From: Bifidobacterium italicum | GTDB taxonomy: Bacteria; Actinomycetota; Actinomycetes; Actinomycetales; Bifidobacteriaceae | Direction of reading: 5' to 3' | Length of the DNA stretch: 64,000 bases | NCBI RefSeq assembly: GCF_002286915.1 | Contig: NZ_MVOG01000005.1 | Span: 124,001-188,000, forward strand | Part shown: positions 36,128 to 45,560 of the stretch, piece after piece | Layout of the letters: each line of letters starts with the position of its first letter | Position numbering within the stretch: position 1 is the stretch's first letter | Position numbers and translations under genes: made by a program | Notes under the pieces: generated by a model | The model's input: only the letters and a program-made list of their open reading frames with translations | The model's database searches: none | What the model was told of the DNA's origin: nothing

Positions 36128-37918
36128 ATGAGTGACGAGAACCGTTACCCGTGGGAGACGAGCGATCCCGACGATGCGCGGCGCGCGGACGGCGCGCAGC
36201 CGAACGCCGCATACACGGACGATGCACCGGCGCATGACGCGGCGTCGGCGCAGCAGCCGGGCGCGGCCGCGCCGTCGGACGAAGCGGCGACGCATACGCT
36301 GCCGCCGATGCAGCCGACAACGTCGGGAACCGACGACGCGCATACGTCGCCGATTCCTCCGTCCGATGCGCAGCCCGCACAGCAGCCGGCGTCGCAGGGA
36401 TACCGTCCGGCGCCGATGTACGGCGCCTATGCGCCGACGACGCCGGCACAGCCGCAGCAGAACCAGCAGCCGGCCCCTGCCCAGACGCAGCCGACGTCGC
36501 CGTTCGCACTGCCGTTCCAGGACCAGAACATGCCCGGCGCGAACCAGCAGCCGCACGCCGGACGGTCGCCGTACGTCCCCTTCGGCACCGCGAACAGCGG
36601 CGCGAACGGCAACGGCACGCCCGGCGCGCCGGCGTCGCCGGCCGCGCCGTTGGGCGGCGACGACCCGCACAACCCGTATGCCGACATCGGCCGCGAGGAG
36701 ACGAAGTCGCACGGCGTGCTCATCGGCGTCGTCTCCGCCGTCGTGACCGCGATCCTGTGCCTCGGCGTCGGCTGGACGGCGCTCACCTACGGCTGGGTGA
36801 AGGTGCCGACCTCGTCGTCGATATCGTCGATCTCCTCCAACCAAGGCGGCTCTGAAGGCAGCGCCGTCGTCGAGGGCGGCGCGACGCCGAACTGGACGGC
36901 CGTCTCGTCGAAGGTCTCGAACGCCGTCGTCTCGATCTCGACGACCGTCGAAGGGGGCGCGTCGAAGGGTTCCGGCGCGATCATCGACAAGGACGGACAT
37001 GTCGTCACGAACAACCACGTCGTCTCCGGTGCGAAGAGCATCGTCGTGACGCTGAGCAACGGCGACCTGTACGAGGCCGACGTCGTCGGCACCGATTCGA
37101 CGACCGACCTGGCCGTCATCCAGCTGAAGAACCCGCCGTCCAACCTGACGACGGTCGAGTTCGCCGATTCCTCGAAGGTGGCCGTCGGCGAGCCGATCAT
37201 GGCGATCGGCAACCCGCTCGGCTACGATGACACGGCGACGACCGGCATCGTCTCCGCGCTCAACCGACCGGTCTCGGTGATGGACGAGGACAACCAGACG
37301 ATCGTGACGAACGCGATCCAGATCGATGCGGCCGTCAACCCGGGCAACTCGGGCGGCCCGACCTTCAACGCGGCCGGCCAGGTCATCGGCATCAATTCGT
37401 CGATCGCGTCGACGGCGAGCAGCGAGGAGAACGTCGGATCGATCGGCATCGGCTTCGCGATCCCGTCGAACCTCGTCAAGCGCGTCGCGAACGAGATCAT
37501 CAAGAACGGCAAGGTCGAGCACGTCGCGCTCGGCGTCACGATCAAGAACACGACGGTGACCGCGGACGGCGTGACGCGAGCCGGCACCGAAGTGCAGGCG
37601 CTCGTCTCGGGCGGCCCCGCCGAGAAGGCCGGCATCGTCAAGGGCGACGTCATCGTCGCCTACGACGGCCTGGCGGTGACGAACAACTACTCGCTGCTCG
37701 GCTTCGTGCGTGCCGCGGCGATGGGTTCGACGGCCAAGCTGACCGTCGTGCGCGACGGCAAGGTCATGGACGTCGACGTCACGCTCGACAAGCCCGAGGC
37801 GGACGTCAACGGTTCGTCTCGCAGCGAGGATGACCAGCAGGAGCAGCGCCGCCAGCAGCAGGAGCAGCGCAACGACCGCAACGGCGGCGGCGTCTTCGAC
37901 CCCTTCGGCCTGTGGTAG
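36128..37918 (+). CDS. HtrA/DegP-like membrane-anchored serine protease with PDZ domain
   Basis: 596 residues. A long Pro/Gln/Ala-rich cytoplasmic N-terminus (about 1-195) is followed by one transmembrane helix (about 196-220), a trypsin-like domain with His in TNNHVV (near 297), Asp in STTDLAVIQL (near 327) and Ser in NPGNSGGP (near 407), and a PDZ domain (about 470-565). It handles misfolded or secreted proteins outside the membrane. A GGAGAG site precedes the ATG; the gene is monocistronic with its own terminator. Confidence 0.94.
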   Translation: MSDENRYPWETSDPDDARRADGAQPNAAYTDDAPAHDAASAQQPGAAAPSDEAATHTLPPMQPTTSGTDDAHTSPIPPSDAQPAQQPASQGYRPAPMYGAYAPTTPAQPQQNQQPAPAQTQPTSPFALPFQDQNMPGANQQPHAGRSPYVPFGTANSGANGNGTPGAPASPAAPLGGDDPHNPYADIGREETKSHGVLIGVVSAVVTAILCLGVGWTALTYGWVKVPTSSSISSISSNQGGSEGSAVVEGGATPNWTAVSSKVSNAVVSISTTVEGGASKGSGAIIDKDGHVVTNNHVVSGAKSIVVTLSNGDLYEADVVGTDSTTDLAVIQLKNPPSNLTTVEFADSSKVAVGEPIMAIGNPLGYDDTATTGIVSALNRPVSVMDEDNQTIVTNAIQIDAAVNPGNSGGPTFNAAGQVIGINSSIASTASSEENVGSIGIGFAIPSNLVKRVANEIIKNGKVEHVALGVTIKNTTVTADGVTRAGTEVQALVSGGPAEKAGIVKGDVIVAYDGLAVTNNYSLLGFVRAAAMGSTAKLTVVRDGKVMDVDVTLDKPEADVNGSSRSEDDQQEQRRQQQEQRNDRNGGGVFDPFGLW

Positions 37919-37984
37919 ACCCCTGCGGCCTTCCCGGTCGGTGCTGAGGTGGTTCGGCCCCGCCCCGGACGGCATCCCGGGATG

Positions 37985-38025
37985 ACGCCGGACAGTGCGA
38001 TTCGCACTGTCCGGCGTTCTTTGTT
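37985..38025 (+). terminator. Terminator of the HtrA gene
   Basis: A long stem ACGCCGGACAGTGCG with its complement and a small loop, followed by TTCTTTGTT. Confidence 0.85.
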
Positions 38026-38251
38026 ACAGTGAAACACGTTCGCACCATGGGAATCCCATGTCCGCGAACCGATAACTGAAGATGAACCTAGCAATCTTTT
38101 TACGCCGTGTGTCGTAAGCGCGCCAAGCCGGGCGCCGTGTTCGATGGGCTAACAAGGCGTGAAGCTGACGTTCCCGGACCCGCCGGAATCGCGCACCCGT
38201 TGCGCGGCCGTGCGCGGGACGGGAAGACGATACCGACCGTAAGGAGATGCG
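38025..38251 (+). promoter_or_regulatory. Promoter and long 5' leader of the P-type ATPase gene
   Basis: A TACAGT box at 38025-38030 could be the -10 element, leaving about 210 bases of untranslated leader before the AAGGAG site and ATG. The leader holds a hairpin at 38038-38069 (outer GTTCGC/GCGAAC, inner CATGGGA/TCCCATG) and, further on, a T run near 38095. This could be a regulatory leader, but it matches no riboswitch consensus I know. Confidence 0.4.
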
Positions 38252-40468
38252 ATGAGGAGAATCATCGATCTTTGCAAGGAAGTGCCGCTTCTTCCTCTCA
38301 CGCTGCTGGCGGCGATCCCGCTCGCGCTCATTCCGCAGTGGCGCCCATGGGGCCACATCCACCCCGCCTTCGACCCCGGCGTCGGAGAATGGATCATCAT
38401 CCTGTTCGTCGTCTGGACGATCTACACGAGCGTCCGCGAGATGATCGACAGCATCAGGCACGGCCATGTGGGCGTCGACCTGCTCGCGATCGTCGCGCTC
38501 GTCTCCACCGTCTGCGTGCAGCAGTACTGGGCGTCGTGGGCCGTCGTGCTCATGGTCGCCTCCGGTGAGGCGATCGAATCGTATGCGCAGAACAAGGCGA
38601 AGGGCAACCTCGCCGCGCTGATCAAGGCCGCGCCGCAGCAGGCGCACGTCGTCACGCTGCCGGGCGCAGATGGCTCCGGCGAGGCGGACATGACCGACGA
38701 AGGCTTCCGCAAGGTGCAGCAGGCCGTCGAGGACGCCCAGCGCGAAGGCAGGCAGCTCAACGCCGGCAACGGCCATTTCGAGACGGTGCCGGTCAACGAC
38801 GTCAGGCTTGGGTCGGTACTGCTCGTGCTGCCCGGCGAGATCGTGCCGGTCGACGGCGTGTTGCTGAGCGGCACGGCGAGCGTCGACCTGAGCAACATCA
38901 ACGGCGAGCCGGTGCCGCGCACGATCTTCGCCGGCGCGCAGGTGCTCTCCGGGTCGATCAACGGATCGACGACGATGATGATCCGCACGACGTCGCTCGC
39001 CGCCGATTCCCAGTACCAGCAGATCCTCAAGCTCGTCTCCGCCGCCGAGGAGTCGCGCGCCGCCGTCGTGCGCACGGCGGACATGCTCGCCGTGCCGTTC
39101 ACGATCGTCTCCTTCGCGATCGCGATCGTCGCGTGGATCGTCTCCGGCACCGGCCTGCGCTTCGCGCAGGTGCTCGTGCTCGCGACGCCGTGCCCGCTGC
39201 TCATCGCCGCGCCGGTCGCCTACGTCGCCGGCACCGCGCGCCTCGCCAAGCACAAGATCCTCGTCAAGTCGCAGGACGTGCTCGAGAACCTCGGCCGCGT
39301 CACGCATGTCTTCTTCGACAAGACCGGCACGCTCACCGTCAAGCAGCCGCAGGTCGTACGCGTCGAGAAGGCCAAGGGCGTGCCGGCGGACGTCTCCGAG
39401 GACGAGATCCTGATGATGGCGGGCGTCGTCGAGGGCTTCTCGGTCCATGTGCTCGCCAAGGGCATCGTCGAGGCCGGGCGCAGTGCGATGGAACGGCTCG
39501 GCCGGTTGCCGAGCTCGAGCGGCAGGAAGGCCGTCGACGACCATGTGGATGCCTCCCACCGTGTGCTGCCGAACCCGAACGAGAACTACCCGGTCGTCGG
39601 CAACGTCTCCGAGATCCCGGGCAAGGGCGTGCGCGGCACCGTGGATGGCCACAAGGTGGAGGTCGGGCGTTACGCCTTCGTGACCGAGCAGGACATCGCC
39701 AGTCAGGAGGTCCGCAACGCGGCCGAGGAGGAACGCAACGAGAAGGCGATGGAAGCCGCCGACCGTGAGGCCGCCAAGTTGTGGCCCGACGAGCTCGAAC
39801 CGGACGAGATGGCCACCTACATCGCCATCGACGGGCACCTTGCGGCGCGTATCGTGCTGCGCGACATCCCGCGTTACAACGCGAAGCAGTCGGTCCGGGA
39901 ACTGCGTGACCTCGGCGTCAAGGAGGAGACGATGCTCACCGGCGACAAGAAGTCGTCGGCGATGATCATCGCGAACGAGGTCGGCATCACCGACGTGCGC
40001 TACGAACTGCTGCCGCAGGACAAGGTGGAGGCCGTGCGTCGGGCTTCGCAGGAGGGGAGGAGCGGCACCGAGACATGGTGGAAGCGTGCGGCCGCGAAGT
40101 TGCTCGGCGAACCGATCCACCGCGACGTGACGATGATGGTCGGCGATGGCGTCAACGATTCGCCGGTGCTCGCCGTCGCCGACATCGGCATGGCGATGAC
40201 CGACGGTACGTCGACGGCGGCCTCGGAATCGGCGGAGGTCGTCATCATGAACGACGACATCGGCGCCGTGCCGAAGGGCGTCAGGATCGCGAGGCAGACG
40301 AAGCAGCGCATGCTGCAGGCCGTGCTCGTCGGCATCGCGCTTGCGATCGTCGGCATGGTGTGCGCGGCGTTCAACCTCATCCCGGTCGTCGCCGGCGCGT
40401 TCCTGCAGGAGGCGATCGACGTCGTCTCGATCCTGTGGGCGCTGACGGCGTTGTTCGACCGCAAGTAG
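38252..40468 (+). CDS. P1B-type heavy-metal translocating ATPase with TPCP motif
   Basis: 738 residues. There is no N-terminal HMA domain. Helices lead to the actuator domain with NGEPVPR (usual TGE position), membrane metal site TPCPLLIAAP (near 311), phosphorylation motif DKTGTLT (near 357), an insertion-bearing nucleotide domain, and the hinge GDGVNDSP (near 632). The TPCP motif, rather than CPC, is the hallmark reported for the P1B-5 subgroup, linked to nickel or iron export. The metal cannot be read from sequence. A long leader precedes the gene. Confidence 0.9.
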   Translation: MRRIIDLCKEVPLLPLTLLAAIPLALIPQWRPWGHIHPAFDPGVGEWIIILFVVWTIYTSVREMIDSIRHGHVGVDLLAIVALVSTVCVQQYWASWAVVLMVASGEAIESYAQNKAKGNLAALIKAAPQQAHVVTLPGADGSGEADMTDEGFRKVQQAVEDAQREGRQLNAGNGHFETVPVNDVRLGSVLLVLPGEIVPVDGVLLSGTASVDLSNINGEPVPRTIFAGAQVLSGSINGSTTMMIRTTSLAADSQYQQILKLVSAAEESRAAVVRTADMLAVPFTIVSFAIAIVAWIVSGTGLRFAQVLVLATPCPLLIAAPVAYVAGTARLAKHKILVKSQDVLENLGRVTHVFFDKTGTLTVKQPQVVRVEKAKGVPADVSEDEILMMAGVVEGFSVHVLAKGIVEAGRSAMERLGRLPSSSGRKAVDDHVDASHRVLPNPNENYPVVGNVSEIPGKGVRGTVDGHKVEVGRYAFVTEQDIASQEVRNAAEEERNEKAMEAADREAAKLWPDELEPDEMATYIAIDGHLAARIVLRDIPRYNAKQSVRELRDLGVKEETMLTGDKKSSAMIIANEVGITDVRYELLPQDKVEAVRRASQEGRSGTETWWKRAAAKLLGEPIHRDVTMMVGDGVNDSPVLAVADIGMAMTDGTSTAASESAEVVIMNDDIGAVPKGVRIARQTKQRMLQAVLVGIALAIVGMVCAAFNLIPVVAGAFLQEAIDVVSILWALTALFDRK

Positions 40469-40502
40469 CGGCGGCGGGGCCGCGTATTCGGGACATGGTT
40501 GC

Positions 40503-40550
40503 CACGGGGCCGTCGCGGCGGACGTCATCGTCCGCCGCGACGGCCCCGTG
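40503..40550. terminator. Bidirectional terminator
   Basis: Perfect 21-bp GC-rich stem (40503-40523 with 40530-40550) around a 6-nt loop between two convergent genes. Confidence 0.8.
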
Positions 40551-40567
40551 ACGCATCCGCGCGGAAT

Positions 40568-41743
40568 TTACGATTCGCCGTGCAGGTCGGCGATGACGTC
40601 GTCGACGGTCGTCGCCAGCGCGCTCAGCAGATCGTTGCGGCCGCACGCGTCCGACAGGATCGCGAGCACATAGCCCTGCGGATGCGTCTGCAGGTCGTGC
40701 GCGCCGGCCGGCAGCACGATGCCGGCGTCGTTGAGCGCGTAGAGGCCGCCCTCGCCGTAGATCCAGCCGGCCTTCGTGTACACCTCCTCGTTCTCGGTGT
40801 GCGCCATCTGGATCGACGAGTTGAGCGAGCCGCGCATCTGCTGCGCGAGCCATGCGCGCGCCTCCGGCGATGCGGGGGCGGCGCCGTCCGCCTTCGCGGG
40901 CGCCGTGTCCGAGAACAGATACTGGTAGCCGAGCACCCACAGTCGTGCCAGATCGCTCGCCGTCAGGAACTCGTAGTAGCCGATGAGCGGCGCGTCGAAG
41001 GTGTAGCCGGCCGTCCATGCCGTGAACGGCGGCGTGCCGTAGCGCCGGTACAGCGACTCATAGGAGTCGTTGTCGGAGACGGTGAGCGTCGCCGTGATCA
41101 GACGGTTGGGATAGGCGGCATCGGCGTCGACGCTCGTCGAGACGGCGTCGAGGTCGAACGCTCCCGTCTGTGCGAGCGACAGGATGTACGGGGCCTTGAT
41201 CGAGGATGCCGAATACCGCGGCACGTTCGCGAAGGATGTGACGACGGCGCCGGTGCGCATGTCGACGACCGCGAAGGAGACCTCGAACCCCTCCTCATGG
41301 TAGGCGCTGATCGCGCGCTGCAGCTGCGCGGATTCGGCGTCGCTCAGCGTGACGCCGGCGGCCGATACGGCGGCGGCTGTGTCGGCCGCGCGCAGATTCG
41401 TGAACGCGGCGGCCACGACGTCGTTGAGGTTCGGCGTGACGATCGTCTTTTCGATGCCGTCGGAAGGCGTCTCGGCGGCGTCCGATGCGGGGCTCGTCGG
41501 CGACGGCGCCGTCTGCATGGCGGATGCGGCGGGATGCGCGGCGCTCGCGGGGCCGTCGCCGAAGACGCCGACGGCCCCGGCACTGAGCAGGCCGCCCATC
41601 GCGACGACCGACGCGGCGATCGCGATGCCCTTCCATTTGGCGATCGATCTGCGATGGCCGGCGATCGCGATGTCGAACTGCGCGTCGGTCAGCGGTACGT
41701 CACGCCATTTGGGACTCGTGCCGCGTCTCGTCTTCTTCTGCAT
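40568..41743 (-). CDS. Membrane-anchored serine hydrolase of the class A beta-lactamase/PBP fold
   Basis: 391 residues from the start at 41743. That start is preferred because a TATAGT -10 box lies inside the longer open frame upstream. A cytoplasmic basic head is followed by a transmembrane helix (about 40-60), an Ala/Pro/Ser linker and an extracellular domain. Motifs resemble class A beta-lactamases: SSIK for SxxK, SDND for SDN, and KAG in place of KTG. Whether it hydrolyses beta-lactams or acts on peptidoglycan is open; the linker and anchor suggest a wall-associated role. Confidence 0.78.
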   Translation of the reverse strand: MQKKTRRGTSPKWRDVPLTDAQFDIAIAGHRRSIAKWKGIAIAASVVAMGGLLSAGAVGVFGDGPASAAHPAASAMQTAPSPTSPASDAAETPSDGIEKTIVTPNLNDVVAAAFTNLRAADTAAAVSAAGVTLSDAESAQLQRAISAYHEEGFEVSFAVVDMRTGAVVTSFANVPRYSASSIKAPYILSLAQTGAFDLDAVSTSVDADAAYPNRLITATLTVSDNDSYESLYRRYGTPPFTAWTAGYTFDAPLIGYYEFLTASDLARLWVLGYQYLFSDTAPAKADGAAPASPEARAWLAQQMRGSLNSSIQMAHTENEEVYTKAGWIYGEGGLYALNDAGIVLPAGAHDLQTHPQGYVLAILSDACGRNDLLSALATTVDDVIADLHGES

Positions 41744-41841
41744 CCCAGCGCACCCGTTTCTCACGTATGCCCACGCTTTTCCAAGGAAAACTATAGGGTG
41801 ACCCTTCGGCATCGGCTGGTGGGCGAGCCGGACGACGCAGA

Positions 41842-41874
41842 GCGGGGCGGACGGCCTGCCGCCGTCCGCCCCGC
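41842..41874 (-). terminator. Terminator of the ferredoxin-NADP reductase gene
   Basis: Perfect 14-bp stem GCGGGGCGGACGGC (41842-41855) with its complement (41861-41874) and a 5-nt loop, between the reductase stop and the promoter of the next gene. No strong T run. Confidence 0.65.
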
Positions 41875-41910
41875 GTGATCATCGCGCCCGGGTCGTCCGC
41901 TTCGAACTCG

Positions 41911-43359
41911 TCATTCGCCGTGGGCGAGGCGACGGAACTCGTCGGGTTCGATGACCTTCTTGTGCTCGCGTCCTTCCTTCGCTCCTTCGGCGCGTTCGAA
42001 AGCGTCGACGCGCTTCCAGCCGGCGAAGTCGATCGGCTTGATGCCGCGTTCGGCGAGCAGGCGGTCGATCGATTCGGGGTCGCGGTCCGGGGCCAGACGC
42101 GCGTTCTCCTTGTTCTTCGCCAGATCCTCGAGCATCGCCGTGACGATCATCAGCGCATCCGATTTCGTCGAGCCGATCAGGCCGACCGGCCCGCGCTTCG
42201 CCCAGCCGGTCGCGTATAGACGGTCGCGCACCTCGCCGTTGACGGCGTCGACGGTGATGCGGCCGTCGCCGTTCGCGTTCGCCAGATGCGCGCCCTGCTC
42301 GTCATAGGCGATGCCCGGCACGGATTCGGGCTTGTAGCCGATCGCATGGTAGACGGCCTGCACCGGGTAGTCGGTGTATTCGCCGGTACGCGTCATCCTG
42401 CCGTCCGCCGAGGTCTCGGTGCGTTCGACGCGGATGCCGCAGACCTTGCCGTCCTCGCCGAGGATCTCGACCGGCGCGGAGTTGAAGTGGATGTAGTATT
42501 TGCGGTCCGCCGGGTTGCCTTCGAAGTCGACGTCGCCGTCGTCCTCCATGTCCTCCGCCATCTCGCGGATCGCGAACAGCTCCTCGACCATCTGACGGGT
42601 CAGCTTGTCCTTGCCGGCCTCCTCGATCGTATCGTCGTCGAGCTCGAAGTCGTCCTCGTCGATGATCAGCTGGACTCCGGGCAGCTTCTCCATCTCGCGC
42701 AGCTCCTGGACGGAGAACTTCGCCTGGGCGACGCCACGGCGGATGAACAGATGCAGCGTCTTCGCCTTGTTGCGCAGGATGCCCTCGTACACGTTGTCCG
42801 GAATGTCGGTGCGCGCGCGCAGATCGTCGGCGTTGCGCATCAGCTCGCGGGCGACGTCCATCGCGACGTTGCCGCCGCCGATGACGGCGACCTCCTCGGC
42901 CTGCAGCGGCCACTCGCGCACGCCGGTCGGATAGCCGTCGTACCACTCGACGAACTTCGCCGCGCCATAGACGCCGTCATAGTCGGCGCCCGGCAGGTTG
43001 AGCGGCTTGTCCTTGATCGCCCCGGTCGCGAAGAGCACGGCGTCGTAGCGTTCGAGCAGATCGTCGATCGTCACGTCCTTGCCGAACTCCACGTCGCAGT
43101 ACAGATGGATGTTCGGATTGTCGAGCGTCTTCTCGAGTGCGGACGCGATGAACTTGATCGACGGGTGGTCGGGCGCGACGCCGTAGCGCACCAGGCCGAA
43201 GGGCACCGGCAGCTTCTCGAACAGGTCGATGCGTGCGTCGGTGCCCAGCCCGAGCTCGTCGCCGAGCTTGGCGAGCTGGCGCAGGAAGATGTCGGAGGAA
43301 TACACGCCGGCCGGGCCGGCGCCGATGACGGCAATGCGAAGTTCAGAATCATTAGTCAC
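41911..43359 (-). CDS. fprA: Ferredoxin/adrenodoxin-type NADP+ reductase (FprA-like)
   Basis: 482 residues. The FAD-binding motif VIGAGPAGVYSSD is at the N-terminus, the FGLVRYGVAPDHPSIK signature follows, the NADP-binding motif VIGGGNVAMDVARE is near 160, and a GWAKRGPVGLIGSTKSDA segment lies near the C-terminus. This is the glutathione-reductase-like FNR family of actinobacteria, moving electrons between NADPH and ferredoxins. The start is GTG, 8 nt after TACGCT, and no ribosome-binding site is seen. It is divergent from htpX with about 80 bases between start codons. Confidence 0.94.
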   Translation of the reverse strand: MTNDSELRIAVIGAGPAGVYSSDIFLRQLAKLGDELGLGTDARIDLFEKLPVPFGLVRYGVAPDHPSIKFIASALEKTLDNPNIHLYCDVEFGKDVTIDDLLERYDAVLFATGAIKDKPLNLPGADYDGVYGAAKFVEWYDGYPTGVREWPLQAEEVAVIGGGNVAMDVARELMRNADDLRARTDIPDNVYEGILRNKAKTLHLFIRRGVAQAKFSVQELREMEKLPGVQLIIDEDDFELDDDTIEEAGKDKLTRQMVEELFAIREMAEDMEDDGDVDFEGNPADRKYYIHFNSAPVEILGEDGKVCGIRVERTETSADGRMTRTGEYTDYPVQAVYHAIGYKPESVPGIAYDEQGAHLANANGDGRITVDAVNGEVRDRLYATGWAKRGPVGLIGSTKSDALMIVTAMLEDLAKNKENARLAPDRDPESIDRLLAERGIKPIDFAGWKRVDAFERAEGAKEGREHKKVIEPDEFRRLAHGE

Positions 43360-43426
43360 GGCATACTAGCGTAGCCGATATGCGCGAACGGCGGAAGAGG
43401 GGATATGGACGGATGGGGGCCGTCGG

Positions 43427-43432
43427 TACACT
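43427..43432 (+). promoter_or_regulatory. -10 element of a leaderless promoter (htpX)
   Basis: TACACT is followed by 7 nt and the ATG at 43440, with no ribosome-binding site; it favours this start over an upstream in-frame codon. Confidence 0.6.
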
Positions 43433-43439
43433 GGTGCCT

Positions 43440-44399
43440 ATGAACGGGAAACTGCGGATGCACAACCATTACAACGGGCTGAAGACGGCGATACTGTTCG
43501 CCGTCATGTGGGCGATCATCATGGTCATCTGGTGGGCGACGGGCGCGTACGTGGACACGCTCGTCTACTACGTGATGATCGGCTTGGGCATGTCCTTCGT
43601 CTCCTATTGGTTCTCCGACAAGCTCGCGCTCGCCTCGATGCACGCACAGTCGGTCAGCGAACAGGAGGCGCCGCAGCTGTATGCGATCGTGCGCGAACTG
43701 TCGCAGACGGCGGGCAAGCCGATGCCGCGCATCTACATCGCCCCGACCGAGACGCCGAACGCGTTCGCGACCGGCCGCAACGAACGGCACGCGGCCGTGT
43801 GCTGCACGCAGGGCATCATGCGCATCCTCGACTACCGGGAGATGCGCGGCGTGCTCGGCCACGAGCTGATGCATGTGTACAACCGCGACATCCGCACGTC
43901 GGCGATCGCCGGCGCGATGGCCACCGTCATCACCTACCTCGGCTACTCGCTGATGTACTTCGGCAACTCCACGCGCAACGACCGCGACTCCGACAACGGC
44001 GCGGGCGCGCTCGGTGCGTTCGGCGCATTGCTCAGCATGATCCTCGCGCCGATCGCGGCGTCGCTGATCCAGATGGCGATCTCGCGCACGCGCGAATACG
44101 ACGCCGACGAGGACGGCAGCGTCCTGACCGGGGACCCGAACGCGCTCGCCAGCGCGCTGTACAAGATCCAGTACGGCATCGCGCAGAACCCGATGCCGGC
44201 GACGGCGACCGACCAATCGACGGCGGCGATGATGATCGAGTCGCCGTTCTCGGCGAAGGGTTTCTCGCGGCTGTTCTCGACGCATCCGCCGACCGAGGAC
44301 CGCATCGCCCGCCTGCGGCAGATGGCGGCCGACATGGGCGCGCCGGGCATCGCGGACGCCGACCGTCTCGCGCAGGTCGCGCGCGGCGGACGAGCATAG
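43440..44399 (+). CDS. htpX: Membrane zinc metalloprotease HtpX (M48)
   Basis: 319 residues. Two N-terminal transmembrane helices (about 13-55) precede a catalytic domain with the zinc motif HELMHVYNRD (near 140), two further hydrophobic segments, and the third ligand region REYDADEDG (near 220). The THPPTEDRIARL motif near the C-terminus is typical. It degrades damaged membrane proteins and often works with FtsH and HtrA-type proteases. Confidence 0.95.
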   Translation: MNGKLRMHNHYNGLKTAILFAVMWAIIMVIWWATGAYVDTLVYYVMIGLGMSFVSYWFSDKLALASMHAQSVSEQEAPQLYAIVRELSQTAGKPMPRIYIAPTETPNAFATGRNERHAAVCCTQGIMRILDYREMRGVLGHELMHVYNRDIRTSAIAGAMATVITYLGYSLMYFGNSTRNDRDSDNGAGALGAFGALLSMILAPIAASLIQMAISRTREYDADEDGSVLTGDPNALASALYKIQYGIAQNPMPATATDQSTAAMMIESPFSAKGFSRLFSTHPPTEDRIARLRQMAADMGAPGIADADRLAQVARGGRA

Positions 44400-44457
44400 G
44401 ACGTCCCGATGTGGCCGGCGGGTGTGGTAAGATAGCTGATGGCGGTCACGGCCGCAT

Positions 44458-44528
44458 GCGGATGTAGTTCATCGGTAGAACGAAAGCTTCCCAAGCTTTA
44501 AAGGCGGGTTCGACTCCCGTCATCCGCT
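44458..44528 (+). tRNA. tRNA-Gly (anticodon CCC)
   Basis: 71 nt with acceptor stem GCGGATG/CATCCGC, D-arm TAGTTCATCGGTAGAA, anticodon stem AAAGC/GCTTT enclosing TTCCCAA (anticodon CCC, reading GGG), and T-arm GGGTTCGACTCCC. The CCA end is not encoded. A TAAGAT box lies about 25 bases upstream. Confidence 0.95.
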
Positions 44529-44559
44529 CTCTGGAATCGTTGTGGGTCAAAAGTGAGCC

Positions 44560-44760
44560 GGCGCCGACCCCCTCGTTTGTGAACGTCGAAGGGGAGCTGT
44601 GCACCGATTGCGTTCGCGAACGACGTCTGTTGCGAACGCTTCGGGTGCAAACCGCACCCATCGCGTTCGCAGATGGTGCCCGTTGCGACCGTTGTGGGTG
44701 CGGACGGCGCACATACCGTTCGCGAAGGGCGACGCAAGCGATTGTCAGGGGTGCGCTACC
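44560..44760. repeat. Cluster of GCGTTCGC palindromes and nested hairpins
   Basis: Between tRNA-Gly and the SRAP gene, GCGTTCGC/GCGAACGC occurs several times in both orientations. One copy is the perfect palindrome CGTTCGCGAACG near 44609. TGCGAACG and CGTTCGCA flank a nested GGGTGC/GCACCC hairpin at about 44630-44670. A related motif (CATACCGTTCGCG) recurs near 57320. No coding potential is seen here. Confidence 0.55.
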
Positions 44761-44843
44761 CGCCGGGAACGTTCACGGTGGCGCATATGACTCGTGCGGT
44801 GACGCTGTCAGGGGACGGGGACGCCGGCGGGATCGTCGGGATG

Positions 44844-44849
44844 TACGGT
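44844..44849 (+). promoter_or_regulatory. -10 element of a leaderless promoter (SRAP gene)
   Basis: TACGGT is followed by 6 nt and the ATG at 44856. This is independently supported by the required Met-Cys start of the protein. Confidence 0.65.
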
Positions 44850-44855
44850 GAAGGC

Positions 44856-45560
44856 ATGTGCGTGCATTATCTGGGATTGTCGGATGAGGAAGTCGATCGG
44901 CTGGTGGAACAGCTGAGCGGGGAACGTCCGGAGCGACCCGAGCCGAGGCCCGCGGAGGCCACGACGCCGCAGTACGAACAGCGCGAGCTCGACTATCCGC
45001 AGTCGTCGGGGAGCCCGCGCGAGGAGCGGGAACGACGATGGATCGACGTGTATCCGAAGACGGTGTCGCCGGTGATCGTGCCGACCTTCGATACGGCGGT
45101 CGGCGTCGGCGACCTGACTCCCGGCACGTTGGAGCGCGCGGACCTGTCGTGGGGATACCGTACGCAGTGGAATCCGCAGCCGATCTTCAACACGCGCATC
45201 GAAAGCGCGGACAAGCCGATCTGGCGGCCGTCGATGGAGCACGACCGCTGTATCATCGCCTGCCGTCGCTTCTATGAATTCAGCGGGACCGAGACGCGCG
45301 TCAGCGAGCGCACCGGGCGCGTCGTCAAGCAGCGGTATGCGTTCGTGGTCCCCGATATGCCGGTCATGTTCATCGGCGGCATACGGCGCGGCGACGAGTA
45401 TTCGATGATCACGACGCGCGCGAACGCCGTGATGGCGCCGGTGCATCCGCGGATGCCGCTCATCCTGCATCCGACCGAGCTGACGACGTGGCTCGGGCCG
45501 CAGTATATGCGCCTCGCCGACCGTTCCGCCGTGCCGCTCGTCGCGCACAAAACGGCGTAG
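44856..45560 (+). CDS. SRAP-domain protein (HMCES/YedK family), abasic-site DNA crosslinker
   Basis: 234 residues. The protein must begin Met-Cys because Cys2 forms the thiazolidine crosslink to abasic DNA; the ATG at 44856 gives MCVHY, which fixes the start. Other active-site elements follow: FNTRIES (Asn and Arg), a CRRFYEF segment with the catalytic Glu, and HPRMPLIL with the conserved His. It shields abasic sites in single-stranded DNA at replication forks. A 30-residue acidic insertion after the first helix is longer than in E. coli YedK. Confidence 0.94.
   Translation: MCVHYLGLSDEEVDRLVEQLSGERPERPEPRPAEATTPQYEQRELDYPQSSGSPREERERRWIDVYPKTVSPVIVPTFDTAVGVGDLTPGTLERADLSWGYRTQWNPQPIFNTRIESADKPIWRPSMEHDRCIIACRRFYEFSGTETRVSERTGRVVKQRYAFVVPDMPVMFIGGIRRGDEYSMITTRANAVMAPVHPRMPLILHPTELTTWLGPQYMRLADRSAVPLVAHKTA

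Noticed and set aside
36011-37975. 654-residue open frame on the minus strand opposite the HtrA gene
   Set aside because: Arginine-rich, low-complexity mirror of a GC-rich gene, without motifs or ribosome-binding site; the plus strand encodes a complete HtrA protease.
38024-40528. 834-residue open frame on the minus strand opposite the metal ATPase
   Set aside because: Antisense shadow caused by GC-rich third positions; the plus strand has all P-type ATPase motifs.
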